Positions 1 to 11,720 are shown, numbered from the stretch's first letter. The stretch is DNA of 64,000 nucleotides from Melampsora larici-populina 98AG31 (GCF_000204055.1 NW_006768817.1:170997-234996), one strand, 5' to 3'. Notes: generated by a model from the letters alone, not told the origin. Program-made: numbers and translations.

Positions 1-87
1 ATTTTTATTTCAATTGTATTTAAAAATTATATTTGAAATACAACTATTTTAAATAAAAGGAACCTAACTACCCTTCCCATAGTGAGC

Positions 88-3000
88 CTAGAGTACTCTA
101 AAGAATACCCTACCCTCACAAGTATCAGAATCCACCGCCCAAGCCTCCTGCGGGTGAGTTAGGTCACCACAATCCAGAAATGGATCACCAAATTCCATCT
201 GCTCAACTTCTTGGAGTGTCGGAGTTGGAATTCTAATATCTGGCTCATATTCTTCATTGTACTGTTTCGCAAGGCGCAGATAAGTGGCAAGCTTCTTGCG
301 TAATTCCGTATTTTTTTTGGTACGCTGCTGTATCATGTATTGCTGGATATTGGTTCCTAGTCTCAATCACATCACATATCAGAGCAGCCCAGTGTCGTGT
401 GGGTATATATACGTTGAAGTGTTACAAATTCACTAACCTCTTTTTTCTCCTGACCGCCGTCTATGCTCAATGACCCCTACCTTAGCTTCATAAAGCTTGG
501 TCTTAGCCAGTATAATCTTGACCAGTGCTTGCGCCTTCTCATCTAGGTAACAATGGCGGCATTAATCAGTACATACACCACGAATCCAAAAATATATATC
601 AAGATATATACTGACCACCTGGCCTGTCCAGGCCACGAAACTCTGGGCCCCCAATCTTTTGAGTCAGCCTGAGGATAGCTTCTTCAAGATGCACCAACGA
701 GTGTGGAGTTGCCAGAACTTTCCTTTTCTTACGTCTATCTCTCCTTGATCTCCATTTACGCCTTTGCAAGGCTTGAAACTTGGCCCTATAAGGAGTAATT
801 AATGATATATTCATCTACTTATGACATCTTTAAGCAAAATGGACGTACTCTGCCTCAACCAGTTTCTCTTCAAGGTCTAGAAGTTCAGCAAGCTCATCCA
901 AATACCTCTTACGTTTTTTGCCGATAGCCTCAAGCTGTGCATTCCTCTTCCATGTCCACTGTTGCTGATAGTACACCAAATCCCAGCCTCTCTTCTGTCG
1001 CAAGCGCCGCAAATCACTCTGAACTTCTTCAATTTGCTTGGATGCCTTTGTCTGTCGAGCAAGTAAAACTTCACTGGAACAAAATAATTATATCAGCAAT
1101 AAGATTTTGTGAGATTATGGACAAAGGACTCACCTGTTTGAGCTCGTCCTTTGTCAGTAATATGCATAGCCATAAAATTCAAAGCATTAAGCCGGTGTTG
1201 CTTGGTGGAATATCTTAAGATGCAAACTAGAACGGCCAGAAGACTCCATATCCTTTCCAACCCTTCCCCATCCGACAGGCCCCATGCTTCATTTAGTCAA
1301 GGATTATACTCAAGTTGGCAGGACCATTCGTGGACATATGAATGGAATAAACTAGTGGCAAACATCAGTCTATCTTGATCACGTTCTTCTACAAATTGGT
1401 TGCGCTGAAACAAAGGTACCATCAATGAAACCTTCTCACAAGAAAATGAGGAGAACTGCCTTAGCTCACCCGCTCAATCCCCTTCTTGATGTTACATCCA
1501 ATATCATACAGGATTGCTATCTTTTTGGCTCTTGCTTCATCAGTATTTCGACTCTGAAGACCTTTGGTTGTTTTGAGTATCCAATCAATAAGTGTGAGAG
1601 GATAGATGCACCTACAGTGGATATATATTTGATTTTATCAGCTCAACACCATGGATGTACCGTCTTGAAATACTCACTTTTCCCCACTTTGAACAATATT
1701 AATAAACCTCAATATTTGATCATGCCGACACGCCATTCCTGCAAGCCCCGTGTCATCATTACCCTTCCAATCTTTCTTTCCTCGTACGTCATTTGCAGCT
1801 GTATGTTGGGCTGTGCAAGGGTCCTAGAGATTCAACGTGGTATCAGCAATTAGATGGAGTATTATGTGATAAGTATGAGATTACTTGCCACCATCTCCTT
1901 TGACGAACCCTTTGTAGGATTTGAGTCAACACTTTCACGCATACTTTCCAGCTGCTCTGGAGGAATGAACAGGCTGGGTGTGATAGGGGGAGTCCGCTCC
2001 ACACTGGCGGCCAGGTGGCGCCTCTGCTGGAAATTGCAATCCATACATACAACAATGTCTGGCTCCCCATTAGGCAATTCTTGCATTCCCGGCCCGAAAC
2101 AAGCTGGACAAATGCATGCTAGTTGATCAACTTCATTCAATTTCAAAGCAGCCGTGGTGTGAAGGTCTTCCATTGTTAGCATTGCTCGATAGGCATCAAC
2201 AGCCTGGGAGAGCTGGCGGTTCCATTGGGTAATCTAATTAACATAACAAAAATAGTAACAGTTAGTCCGGTTGTAATACATCTAACACTACGCAGTACTG
2301 TACTGTGTATACACTATACACACCTGTGTATACACAGGTGTCCATAGTGTATACACAGTACACATCGTATATCACCACATATATGAAGAACCATCACCTG
2401 TTGATGTTGGGTATCGATGAAGCTGGGGAAGGCGGGATCCAAAACCTCATTCCAAGCATCACTAAAAGATGCATAGCGCAGGATGCACCATTTCCAAAGC
2501 GTGTGAAAGGTCCGCACTAGTCTAAGTGATATTGCTGTCTGTGGCCTCTGGGCGGAACCACCAATGTATCCTGCTAATAGCAAGCGGACTTGATCATTCG
2601 GTGTGCATCTACAAAAATCCAACTCTATTTGACTTCAACCTGGAATGAAATCGTTGCATCAGAGTATGTCATATAAATGGAAAACTAGAATCGTGGGTCT
2701 TTACTGACTAAGAGTGTCTAATACATCGAGGTTCCTACGTTGTACATGACAGTTGCAGGGAGGTTTCCAATCATGCAATGCCAGATCTGGGTCCGCCCAA
2801 GCTTTTGTCTTAACCCTACACGTCAGGAAAACAGGAAACATAGAAGAGTGCTTCAATTCCCACTGCTGCTCTTCCCTCTGACGTCTGCCTTCTCCAAAGC
2901 CCATGTTTTGGTGATGTGCGTACTGCTCCAGGTCAGGGTCCTGATCTCGGGGAATGAACATATTGATATCAATAATCGGTGGTGAAGGTGGACCACCGTC

Positions 3001-3174
3001 TGGTAATGGAACAGGTGCGGGCATTTCACCATGATCGAGGTTAAGGTTGGAGGTGGCTTCAGCGCGAGCCCGACTGATCCGTTTCATTTCCAAAAGTCGA
3101 GCATCCAGACCGGTGATGGCTCGTCGATTGAGGTTCTTGGTGCGTGGCTTTGGCCTTTTCCTATTTTTGGCCAT
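88..3174 (-). pseudogene. KDZ transposase (CxC1 type), decayed
   Basis: This is a Kyakuja-Dileera-Zisupton (KDZ) DNA transposase in several exons. The likely start is the ATG near 3174 (MAKNRKRPK, basic). Exon 1 ends in a cysteine-containing CNCHVQRRN segment near 2710. The next exon (about 2400-2610) has DFCRCTPNDQVRLL and GYIGGSAQRPQTA, typical of the CxC1 cluster. Then come CPACFGP and a VVCMDCNFQQRR motif around 1950-2120, the first catalytic Asp region, where families usually have DGNFQ. GLAGMACRHDQILRF and INIVQSGEK follow at about 1690-1790, and AILYDIGCNIKKGIER at about 1455-1510. The exon at about 1130-1400 carries SLFHSYVHEWSCQLEYNP, an in-frame TGA at 1297-1299 where relatives have Arg, then WGLSDGEGLERIWS. 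A coiled-coil tail and the conserved C-terminus (DPFLDCGDLTHPQEAWAVD) end at 88. The family assignment is firm. The TGA, and the DCN in place of DGN, suggest it is inactive. Confidence 0.85.
2300..2361. repeat. Nested perfect palindrome in a KDZ intron
   Basis: The outer arms GTACTGTGTATACACTA (2300-2316) and TAGTGTATACACAGTAC (2345-2361) are perfect reverse complements. Between them lies a perfect 20-bp palindrome, CACCTGTGTATACACAGGTG (2321-2340). It falls inside the minus-strand intron that separates the CxC1 exon from the CPACFGP exon. The same words recur at 7.7-8.4 kb and 11.9-12.1 kb. Confidence 0.85.
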
Positions 3175-3342
3175 GGTCACGCGTGAGTTCGAGGAGAAGG
3201 CCGATATGGTATGTTGATTTGATAATGGGGAATGATAAATTGAATAAGTGGTGGTTGGTAATAAAGCTGTATCTTCAACTTGATCTGTTTGGTTGCATGT
3301 GGCCTGTGATACCTGTGTGTGATTCATCACATGTGCTTCGAA

Positions 3343-3407
3343 GTGTCACACATGTACATATAATTACATACGCATGTATAACAAAGTCACACATGTACAT
3401 ATAATTA
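3343..3407. repeat. 22-bp direct repeat upstream of the KDZ gene
   Basis: A 22-bp word beginning GTCACACATGTACATATAAT occurs at 3343-3364 and again at 3386-3407. Around it, 3320-3560 is rich in short CACATGTG and TGGACATGTATGTCCA palindromes. The location, just upstream of the KDZ start, would suit a promoter or subterminal region. Function is not shown by the sequence. Confidence 0.6.
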
Positions 3408-3689
3408 TATTTTGGACATGTATGTCCAAAATTAACAACATACACATTTATGACGTGGTCTTATTACGTGTGTATAAGACCCATATGGCCTTTGCACACA
3501 CATGAATAAGATAAGACGTGTGTGTGTAGTTGGTAACACAAGTTATTCCAACTTGTGTGTTTATAGTGCGGATATTGAACTAATAGAACCCTCATGTAAC
3601 ACCACAGGTGGGTCCAATGGTGTATTCCAGTTTTTGACATGGTTGAACAGTGTTTCTGAAGGGAACACCACTTGTGGTTTCACGGTGGA

Positions 3690-4745
3690 ATGTTGTTGAA
3701 AAGTATGGTCAAATACCCTTATCAAGCCATGTATAAGAGTCATAGTTCTGATACATGGTTATTCCCAATGGCAACTTTGGAATAAGATACATTGGTGTAT
3801 TGATGTATCAACAGAGGTGCTAATAGTGTTTCTGCAGGGAACTCAAAATGAGGATCCCAATATGAATGTTTTCTAAAAGAGTTATGGTGAAATCACCTTC
3901 AGAAATCATGTATATGAGTTCACAGTCCGGAAATCATGTGATTTCAACTTGGAACTTTGGGGATGATGGTTTTAGGGTAATGTGGTATTTTCCAAGGGTA
4001 AACAAGTGTGTCTGAGTTGAATTCAACAGTCAGATCCGGATTTACACGTCTGCAGAAAAAGTTATGTTGAAATCACCTTCAGAAATCATGTATATGAGTC
4101 CATAGTCCGGAAATCATGTGATTTCAACTTGGAACTTTGTGGGTGATGGTTTTGGGGTAAAGTGGTATTGTCCAAGGGTAAACAAGTATGTCTGAGTTGA
4201 ATGCAACTTTCAGATCTGGATTTACACGTAATCATGTATATGAGTTCATAGTCCGGAAATCATGTAATTTGAACTTGGAACTTTGGGGTGGATTGTTTTG
4301 GGGCAATCTGGTATTTTCCAAGGGTAAACAAGTATGTCTGAGTTGAATGCAACTTTCAGATCCACATTTGCACGTCTGCAGAAAAAGTTATGGTCTCATA
4401 TACATAGAAATCATGTATATGAGTTCATAGTCCGGAAATGATGTGATTTCAACTTGGAACTTTGGGGTGGATTGTTTTGGGGCAATCTGGTATTGTCCAA
4501 GGGTAAACAAGTATTTCTGAGTTGAATGCAACTTTCAGATCTGGATTCACACGTCTGCAGAAAACGTTATGGTGAAATAACTCATAGAAATCATGTATAT
4601 GAGTTCATAGTGAGGAAATCATGTAATTTCAACTGGGAACTTTGGGGATGATTTTTAATTTTTCTTGGGACTATGGGGATGTTTTTTTTGGGGCATTCTG
4701 GTATTGTCCAAGTGAGTTTAATCCAACATCCAGATCCATAAATGT
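3690..4745. repeat. ~180-bp tandem repeat array
   Basis: A unit of about 180 bp (GTTATGGTGAAATCACC ... AATCATGTATATGAGTTCATAG ... AACTTGGAACTTTGGG ... GGTAAACAAGTATGTCTGAG) repeats from about 3881. Unit anchors lie near 3881, 4061, 4230 (with a ~33-bp internal deletion), 4409 and 4588. A more divergent unit precedes them from about 3690, and the last unit decays by 4745. No coding sequence is seen. It separates the KDZ relic from the TET/JBP gene. The stretch 4745-5400 after it holds no recognisable gene. Confidence 0.8.
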
Positions 4746-5419
4746 TTGTTATTAGAAACAGTTATGATGGAAGACTCTTGTGAAATCACCCAGTTCAAAT
4801 GACTGGTTTTTACAGCTTGTAACACCAATCAAACCAGAAATGAAAGATGATTTCATTTCAGCTACAGCTTTGGTACCATAGGAGACACCAATCTACCACA
4901 CCCACGGAGGTCTTACCTTTGTGAAGCACCACAAACACATATGTGTTTTTGGTGTGTTTTCACATCTAAAATTTTTCACCATACACCCTGGAGGCAACGG
5001 GGGAAACCTTGGCCTCAAAGCTCCAATCAAATCAGACTCACATTTTTGAATGGAGCAATCCTTCAATACCCCAGAATAACCAGGTGTCAACTTACAAACC
5101 ATATCCAAAAAGTTGGAACATCTTGTTTTTGCGACGAGTCCCACAAATCATCAATCAAAACATCACATTTCCTCCAACTAACACAATTGAAAACAAATAT
5201 CCAAAGGAAACCTATCTAAATGAAACATCTTTCACAAAGACAATATTTCCCCTTCGACAACAAAAGCAATGAAATGATCAAACTTTTTTTTGGGGTACTT
5301 TTCCCACAGTAAAAGCACGAGTAAATGAAAAATGAAAAATGAAACTGTATTTTGAGTGGTAGATTTTTATTTATAATTGAACGGGAAGGAAACAATAACA
5401 ATATACAATCGGTAAGTGC

Positions 5420-6897
5420 TCAATTTGTTTTAGGCGCCTTGAAGAGGGCTGCAACCTTAGCTTCCCTTTTCAATTTGGCTCTTTCAGCGCGAAGCGCCTC
5501 ATCAGCAACTTTTCTAGCATGTTTGAAACTTGTCTCCTGTTCATAACTTTTCACCCTGGACTTCCTATAGTCTTCCCACTGCGCTGGAGTCATGTTTTCT
5601 TTGGTTTTTTCAACCAGGCTGATACGTTCCACAAGGGTTTCTGCTATCTGGCAGGAAGAACCAAAGCGTGTGATAGCACACATTTTAGGACAGATTTCTT
5701 CCCCTTCCTCATCAAAACATAATGATTCAGCTGTATAATGAGACACCTATAGGAGAGATATCATTCGAGTCAGACGAAATCACATGATTGGACTTGAGCT
5801 GATGAATTAAAAAAACCTACTGTGGTATCCCAAATACTCTCATACATACCATCGCAACCATCATAGTCTACAACTATATCAAAGTCCCTCATAATAAACA
5901 TTGAACCAACGATGGAGCCCTTATTCACAGGTCCATTAGCTTCATGTAGGGCACCTGTGACTCGATCAATTAGGCAATTGAATCCAAATGCATAACGGGT
6001 ATGATCAAAATCAGTGTGTGGTTCATTATGGAAACCTTCACAGGTTACAATCAAGTTGGATGCAAAAACTCTTCCATTCGGAGTTCCAGCCCATGCCAAG
6101 TCATCAAACCCTGGAACATTCGTATCCATGCCAATCTGAAGATTTGAAATAAAGATCATGAAGGACAAAGATGCAAATCTTTCGGCCCAGAAGTCTCGAA
6201 TGCGATGAAAAGAGGTCATGAGGGAAATATCCGCATCAATTCTTTGAGCATCATTTGAAGTGAAAGCGCTAAGAGCATAAGGGCCTGCCACAAACATATC
6301 AGCTTTCAATTGGCGTTAGGGATGGAGGAGTCAAAGACAGAATTTCACTAACTGACCCGCAGAATAACCAGGGTCTGAACCTCCTCTCCACCCTAAATGC
6401 CCCATCCAACCCCAATAAATTCCTTCCTCTTTGAAGGTCTGAACGGCACTGTTGGTCTCACATCGATTGCGAGCTCGGGCTGCTTGGTAGGTAGATGAAA
6501 TGCAATTTTGAAAAGCCTCCTTCAGGACTGGATCCATGTCTTTGAACTTCGTGCATCTAACTATGATAACAACTGATAGATCTTCTGCATTGATAACTAC
6601 TACTGTTCCCTGATTGATATAGATAGGTTGTCTTTCAAGTATAGGGAAATCTTTCGTCGAAGGCCATCTAAATATAAAAACGGTATCCTGAGGTAGTCCA
6701 AGTTCACAAGTAAGTCTTGATTTGAGTTCGGCTCGCTTACGATGCCGGCGCGGATAAATTCGTCCCAGGCTTTCCTTGTAGTAAGCCTTCCACCTTTCTT
6801 GGCGCCTTTTCAAAGCGCAAGGAGACGTTTTGGACTTGAAGTTCTGTTTTGGAAGGCCGTGCTTGGTGGCTTGTCTGTGTCGAGCCTGGCGAGACAT
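5420..6897 (-). CDS. TET/JBP-like 2OG-Fe(II) oxygenase, intact, 3 exons
   Basis: The protein belongs to the TET/JBP family of 2-oxoglutarate/Fe(II) dioxygenases. Characterised members oxidise 5-methylcytosine or thymine in DNA. Splicing of 6897-6357, 6302-5821 and 5746-5420 (introns GTCAGT...AAG and GTAGGT...TATAG) gives an uninterrupted 449-aa frame. The N-terminus is basic (MSRQARHRQATKHG). The core has GMDTNVPGFDDLAWAGTP, then FHNEPHTDFDH with the HxD iron ligands at about His276 and Asp278. GCDGMYESIWDTTVSHYT follows, where His344 is the candidate distal iron ligand. The tail is lysine-rich and probably helical. The upstream ATG at 6936 is possible, but MSRQ starts the basic region. In basidiomycetes this family is known to travel with KDZ transposons, and a KDZ gene lies downstream on the same strand. 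The exact substrate cannot be read from sequence. Confidence 0.82.
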
Positions 6898-7653
6898 GAT
6901 GTTCGAAGAGAGATGACCACAATACGAAGGAAGCAAAAGCGAGCCGTATGACTAGTAGGATCGTAGCCGGAGGCCTACAACACTCCAATCAAACAACCAC
7001 GGCAGATTCTAACTTTGATTGGGTAATCTTGATTGTTCGGTTGAAGCAACCTATGTAGTGAACAAAGATTTTGATGAATCAGTAAGAAATAAATAAAATA
7101 GAATTGAAAGATTGAAGGAAAAAGTTTAAGATATGATCGGGACCACTTTAAGCTCACTTCGATGGGTTTCCTATTCAGAAAGAAGATGATAAAATGTATT
7201 GTCAGTTTAGGATGAGATCATTTAGCTGGATTAAATGTATGAAAACTTACGATAAGAACTTCTGCTTGGTGTAGAAGGTAACAGGAACAGGAAAATTAGA
7301 ATGAGTTTGAATCGATTTGACTGAATGAATTAGGTCTCGTTCTCCGTTGATATGGCTATACTTTGATTTCTGAGTGTTGATTGATTGAAGAATGTCTCTA
7401 GGTGAAGAGATTGGGCGACATGGACTAGAGAGGTGACTTGTGTGAGGCTGAGATAAGGTGATCCTTGTGTGTGAGTTGGTGGGTAAGGGGTGAACCAGGA
7501 TAAACGAAGATGGGGGAAAGTAGAGATGGGGAAGGGAAGGCCGGTACCGTGTGATACGGCCCCGGTACAGGTCTGGTGATAACCCTAAGCGGTTGTCACC
7601 AGGTTAGGGTATGAAATGTATCGTGGCCAAGTGGTGAGTGATGGATACGATTG

Positions 7654-7710
7654 CAGGTTGATTCTTAACCCTAAGCGGTTATCACCAGTATAGGGTTAAG
7701 AATCAACCTG
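7654..7710. repeat. Perfect 20-bp inverted repeat (hairpin)
   Basis: The arms CAGGTTGATTCTTAACCCTA (7654-7673) and TAGGGTTAAGAATCAACCTG (7691-7710) are exact reverse complements around a 17-nt loop, AGCGGTTATCACCAGTA. A related half-copy with the same loop word (AACCCTAAGCGGTTGTCACC) lies just upstream at about 7583-7602. It sits upstream of the TET/JBP gene. It could be a cruciform, a transposon subterminal site or a protein-binding site. Confidence 0.85.
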
Positions 7711-7724
7711 TATGACATCCCCCC

Positions 7725-8400
7725 TTGTGTGTACACCAATGTGTAGGTGTATAATCCAGTGTTTAGTGTGAAGGGTCTTACACACTACACACCGGAGTAT
7801 ACACCTACACACCGGGGTACACACAAGTGTATGTAAGGAACACCAGTGTTTGCTGAAGTGTGTACACTAAACACCGGTGGACAGGCCTGTGTGTACACTA
7901 ACCACCGGTAGATACATCTTCGTGTACACAACGCCGTGGTTTACGCCGGTGTGTACACTAAACACAGGTGGACATACTGGAGTTTAGTGTACACACTGGT
8001 ATACCAACCTTCCCATACATCAAACATTGGTCCACAAACTGGTGTGTACCGGTGTACACTGAATATACACCGGTGTTCAGTATACTAATCTGTGTGTACA
8101 CTAAACACCGGTGTGTACACCAAACATCTGTGTGTACACCTCTGTGTGTACACTAAACACCAGGGTACACCCCTGTGTGTACACTAGCTAAACACAGGTG
8201 GGGAGTATACACACCTGTGTGTACACTAAACCTCTGGTCCCCTGTGTGTACACTAGCTAAACACAGGTGGGGAGTATACACACCTGTGTGTACACTAAAC
8301 CTCTGGTGACGCCTCTGTGTGTACACTAAACACGAGTGTACACCTATGTGTGTACACCAACCGCTGGTGTATACCCTTGTGTGTACACTTTAGACATCAT
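7725..8400. repeat. TGTGTACAC minisatellite / palindrome cluster
   Basis: A dense, irregular array is built from TGTGTACACTAAACACCGGTG-like words in both orientations. Inside it a ~68-bp unit (CCTGTGTGTACACTAGCTAA ... ATACACACCTGTGTGTACAC) occurs twice, from about 8172 and 8242. The array fills the space between the TET/JBP gene and the 3' end of the FAR1-OTU gene. It shares vocabulary with the palindrome at 2300-2361 and the cluster at 11.88-12.09 kb. No open reading frame here looks real. Confidence 0.8.
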
Positions 8401-8602
8401 CCCCTTGTATAACCTTTTAAATTCAGAATCTTGATTGAAATCCAAATTTGTTGTTCAATCAGATGGAGAACATATATTTTATATTTTAAACAGACAAGAT
8501 AAACAAAAGAAGGTTACTTTTCATGTTAATTGAGATAAACAAGGTCAAGCTTTACTTCCAAAGAAAAAGGAAGTTACTATTCCCAAAACACAAAATATTT
8601 TA

Positions 8603-10804
8603 TTAATCATCACCCTGTAGTTGCCCTTTATTGACCCTTCTACGCCACTCCCGGAAAAGCCGTATGTTAGGAGCAAACCTGTCCTCCCATCCAATTGCTT
8701 CATCAAACCGTGTTTCAAACCACTCTGTGGGGACGGAGGGGATTGGAAGGGTGGGAGAGAAATACAATGAGACGTTCAAATCATACCAATGATGATAGGC
8801 TCCACATCTTCGGGAGGAGAGAAGAAAGGCGGAACAGTGGAACTGTTGGGAATGCAGTCAGAATATAAGATGACTGGCCTCTTGAAGGTGTTAGATACTA
8901 TACATAAGCCGCCTGGAAGAGGGTACCAAAGGTCCGACGTGGCCACTAGCTCCTTCCACTCCAGGATTTCAAGCATCTTTTTGACTCCAAAAGTCGGTGA
9001 TGATACGTGATCCAGGTTTTCCTCATACCAATCAATATTTTCCTTAAAATGCTCGAGCATTTCACTTCGAACGGCTGGTGCCTCTGATACATTGCGGCCA
9101 AGAGAAACTGCCACAGAAGCAAACAAGCATAATCCACTAGGGGGAACATTGGCTGCGTGCCTGATGAAGGGGTATAGTTTGCCGGGAAGATATTTCAGGA
9201 AATCCCAAGTCTACACAGGTGAATGTTAGAATATTTATCGGAAGAAACAAAAATTCAAAGTACAAAAATTTACTTACCTGAAGGACAGGGTGTCGTGATG
9301 ATTTTGAAGGGGGTCTTTCCTTTTTGGGTTTCACCAACACTGTGACAGACTTTTAAATGATAATCAGGTATTGATTGTCAAAAACCATTAGTTAAAAAAA
9401 ATCACTAACCTGTTTTTGGGTACGGGTGCGCTTTCTTTTGTGTTCATCCTGAAAAGATAGGAGAAGTTTCAATATGATTAGATATATATTGAACCTCGAA
9501 TTAATATCAACTGAAAAAAAAACACGTACATTTTCAGCTTCAGCATCAGCCTGCATTTTGGAAGCCTTTCGAGTAACTCTTGGGCTGATAGACTCAGCTG
9601 ATGTTGATTGAGGGGGTGCTTGAGGAGGTTTGGTGACATGCTTGATGACTTTTGCTGAAGTATTTGGACTCTCTTCTGGATGTTTGACAGATTGGGTGAG
9701 AGGAGAATGAGAAGCCGGAGAATCTGATCTAGGTCGAGGATGGTGCTTTAGCTGAGTCATTACGTGGTTATTTGAAGATTCTTCATCAGATATCTTGGAT
9801 AGTGGTGAGGACTGGGGGGTCGTCGTGTGTTGGATTGCCTTTTCTTTTCCCTAGGACATATAATACATGGGAACATCATGAGAACATTATTTATTTGAGC
9901 GGAATGTTTTTAAGAAGGATATGGAAGAATATGAACTTACTTTTGAACATTGTACATCTTCAGTGGGGATTTGATGATTGGTATCAACTCCTTCATTAAC
10001 AACATCTTCTTTGTCATCAACTTCTTCCTTTTGAATGTCAGCTTCAGCTTCATGTGTTTCAGTTGATGTAAGTTCAGCTTTGCGATTTTCATTTAATGTA
10101 GTGTTGTTAGGATGGATAGTAACTTGCTGGGAAATGATCTGAGATGTAGTGTTAGTGAGAGCTTCAGCAAGCTGAAGCTCTGACATAAAACGGGCGAGGA
10201 GGCAGGTCTGAGAGTGATTTGGCAGGGCTTGCATTCGTGTAAATAGTGATGTGTATTGATGTTGTATGTAAGGATTGGATGATTGAGAAGATGATGGAGT
10301 GTTTGAAAGTGATTCGATATTTGGAATCACCATATTGAGATGGGTTGGTGGTTGAGAATGAGGTTGAGTGCTGGAAGACGTCTCAGCACTGGCAGGTGGC
10401 TTTCTTTGACGGGAGTGAGCTTCGATAGGAATGTGCTCCTCGGAAGGTTCGTGATCATGCTCGGGATTCCCAATTTCGATTACAAACCGACGAGTCTTTA
10501 TATTACGTCTTGCAGTTACTTCAAATGGGCAAGTCGGAATTTCGGGTAGATTGGGTGACTGGGCTTTGATAGCGTCAGACAGAAGCTTCTTCTGGTATCG
10601 ATTGGGACCGAGGTAGCATTTGAGTGTGATGAATGATGGTCTGGTGTCGGATGTTGTGACAGCGTAGTAATTTTGATGAGCATGTTCTTTAAGATACGCA
10701 GCAGCTTCATCACGAGTTGCAAAGGTACACCCAGCCTCGGGGATAGGTATTGTTTGAGTTGGGCTTTGGTTAGTAACCGAGTTTGTGGTGAGAGTATCAG
10801 ACAT
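8603..10804 (-). CDS. FAR1-like zinc domain plus OTU-like protease domain, 6 exons
   Basis: Splicing of 10804-9941, 9850-9530, 9448-9410, 9349-9278, 9210-8787 and 8724-8603 (all GT-AG) gives a continuous 613-aa frame. Residues ~26-120 resemble the FAR1/MULE N-terminal DNA-binding domain: CTFATRDEAAAYLKEHA, LKCYLG, TCPFEVTARRN and the terminal HDH. A low-complexity S/P/T/E-rich linker follows. Residues from ~433 (LPGKLYPFIRHAANVPPSGLCLF) resemble an OTU cysteine protease, with Cys460 as candidate nucleophile and LPGGLCIVSNTF and PVILYSD further on. No MULE transposase core is present. The catalytic His region is not clear in the spliced product. The last intron (8725-8786) instead reads like decayed coding DNA with SHCISL after a TGA at 8776-8778. 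Function is therefore uncertain: a deubiquitinase-like transposon passenger, possibly disabled. Confidence 0.68.
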
Positions 10805-10984
10805 GGTGCTTAAGTTGATTTGTAAGTTTATTAATTTGATTTGAAATCAGAAAGTTATTATATTGAGTTTGTTTAAGTAGCTTGTGATTTAATTATTCAA
10901 TAATGTAATAAAAAAAGATAATTCAAGAATTTGAAACTTCTAGCATTGAGCAAAGAAAAGGAATGGGGATAGATCGATTTTTGA

Positions 10985-11720
10985 TTTGGGTGTACTAATG
11001 TGTAAACAAAGGAGTTCAGTGGTTAGTATTGGTGTGTAGTGGGTTAGGGCAAGTATGTAAACTTACTTCCAAGAGAATGAAAGAGGAGTGGTTATCGATG
11101 ATTGATCTCGATTTTTGATTTGAGAGGATGTGTGTACTAATGTGTGAACAAAGGAGTTCAGTGGTTAGTATTGGTGTGTAGTGGGTTAGGGCAAGTACGT
11201 AAACTTACTTCCAAGAGAATGAAAGAGGAGTGGTTATCGATGATTGATCTTGATTTTTGATCTGAGAAAGGTAGTTATCGATGATTGATCTCGATCGTCG
11301 ATTTGAGAAAGGTATGTGTGTACTACTGTGTGAACATAGGAGGTTAGTGGTTAGTATTGGTGTGTAGTGGGTTAGGGCGAGTATGAAATGTAAACTTACT
11401 TCCTGGAGAATGAAAGAGGAGTGCGGTTGATGATCAATCTCGAATTTTTGATTTTAGAAAGGGTGTTATATCTGATTGATCTCGATTGTTGATTTGAGAA
11501 AGGTAGTTATCGATGATTGATCTCGATTGTTGATTTGAGAAAGGTAGTTATCGATGATTGATCTCGATCGTTGATTTGAGAAAGGTATGAGTTTACTACT
11601 GTGTGAACATAGGAGGTTAGTGGTTAGTATTGGTGTGTAGTGGGTTAGGTCGAGTGTGAAATGTAAACTCACGTCCTGGAGAATGAAAAAGTGTTTATTG
11701 ATGATTGATCTTGATAAGGA
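10985..11720. repeat. Tandem repeats upstream of the FAR1-OTU gene
   Basis: Four long units share GTGTACTAATGTGTGAACAAAGGAG ... TTAGTATTGGTGTGTAGTGGG ... GTAAACTTACTTCC and begin near 10991, 11133, 11319 and 11590. Between them a shorter ~50-bp word (GTTATCGATGATTGATCTCG ... GATTTGAGAAAGG) is amplified a variable number of times. That explains the unequal spacing of 142, 186 and 271 bp. The array lies immediately upstream of the FAR1-OTU start codon, so it may be promoter or 5'-leader DNA. Confidence 0.75.

Noticed and set aside
7654..7710. TAACCC/TTAGGG words as a telomere
   Set aside because: There are only a few isolated words inside a hairpin and no tandem telomeric array.
7725..8400. 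CRISPR-like array
   Set aside because: Repeats are irregular, palindromic and without uniform spacers, and the genome is clearly eukaryotic.
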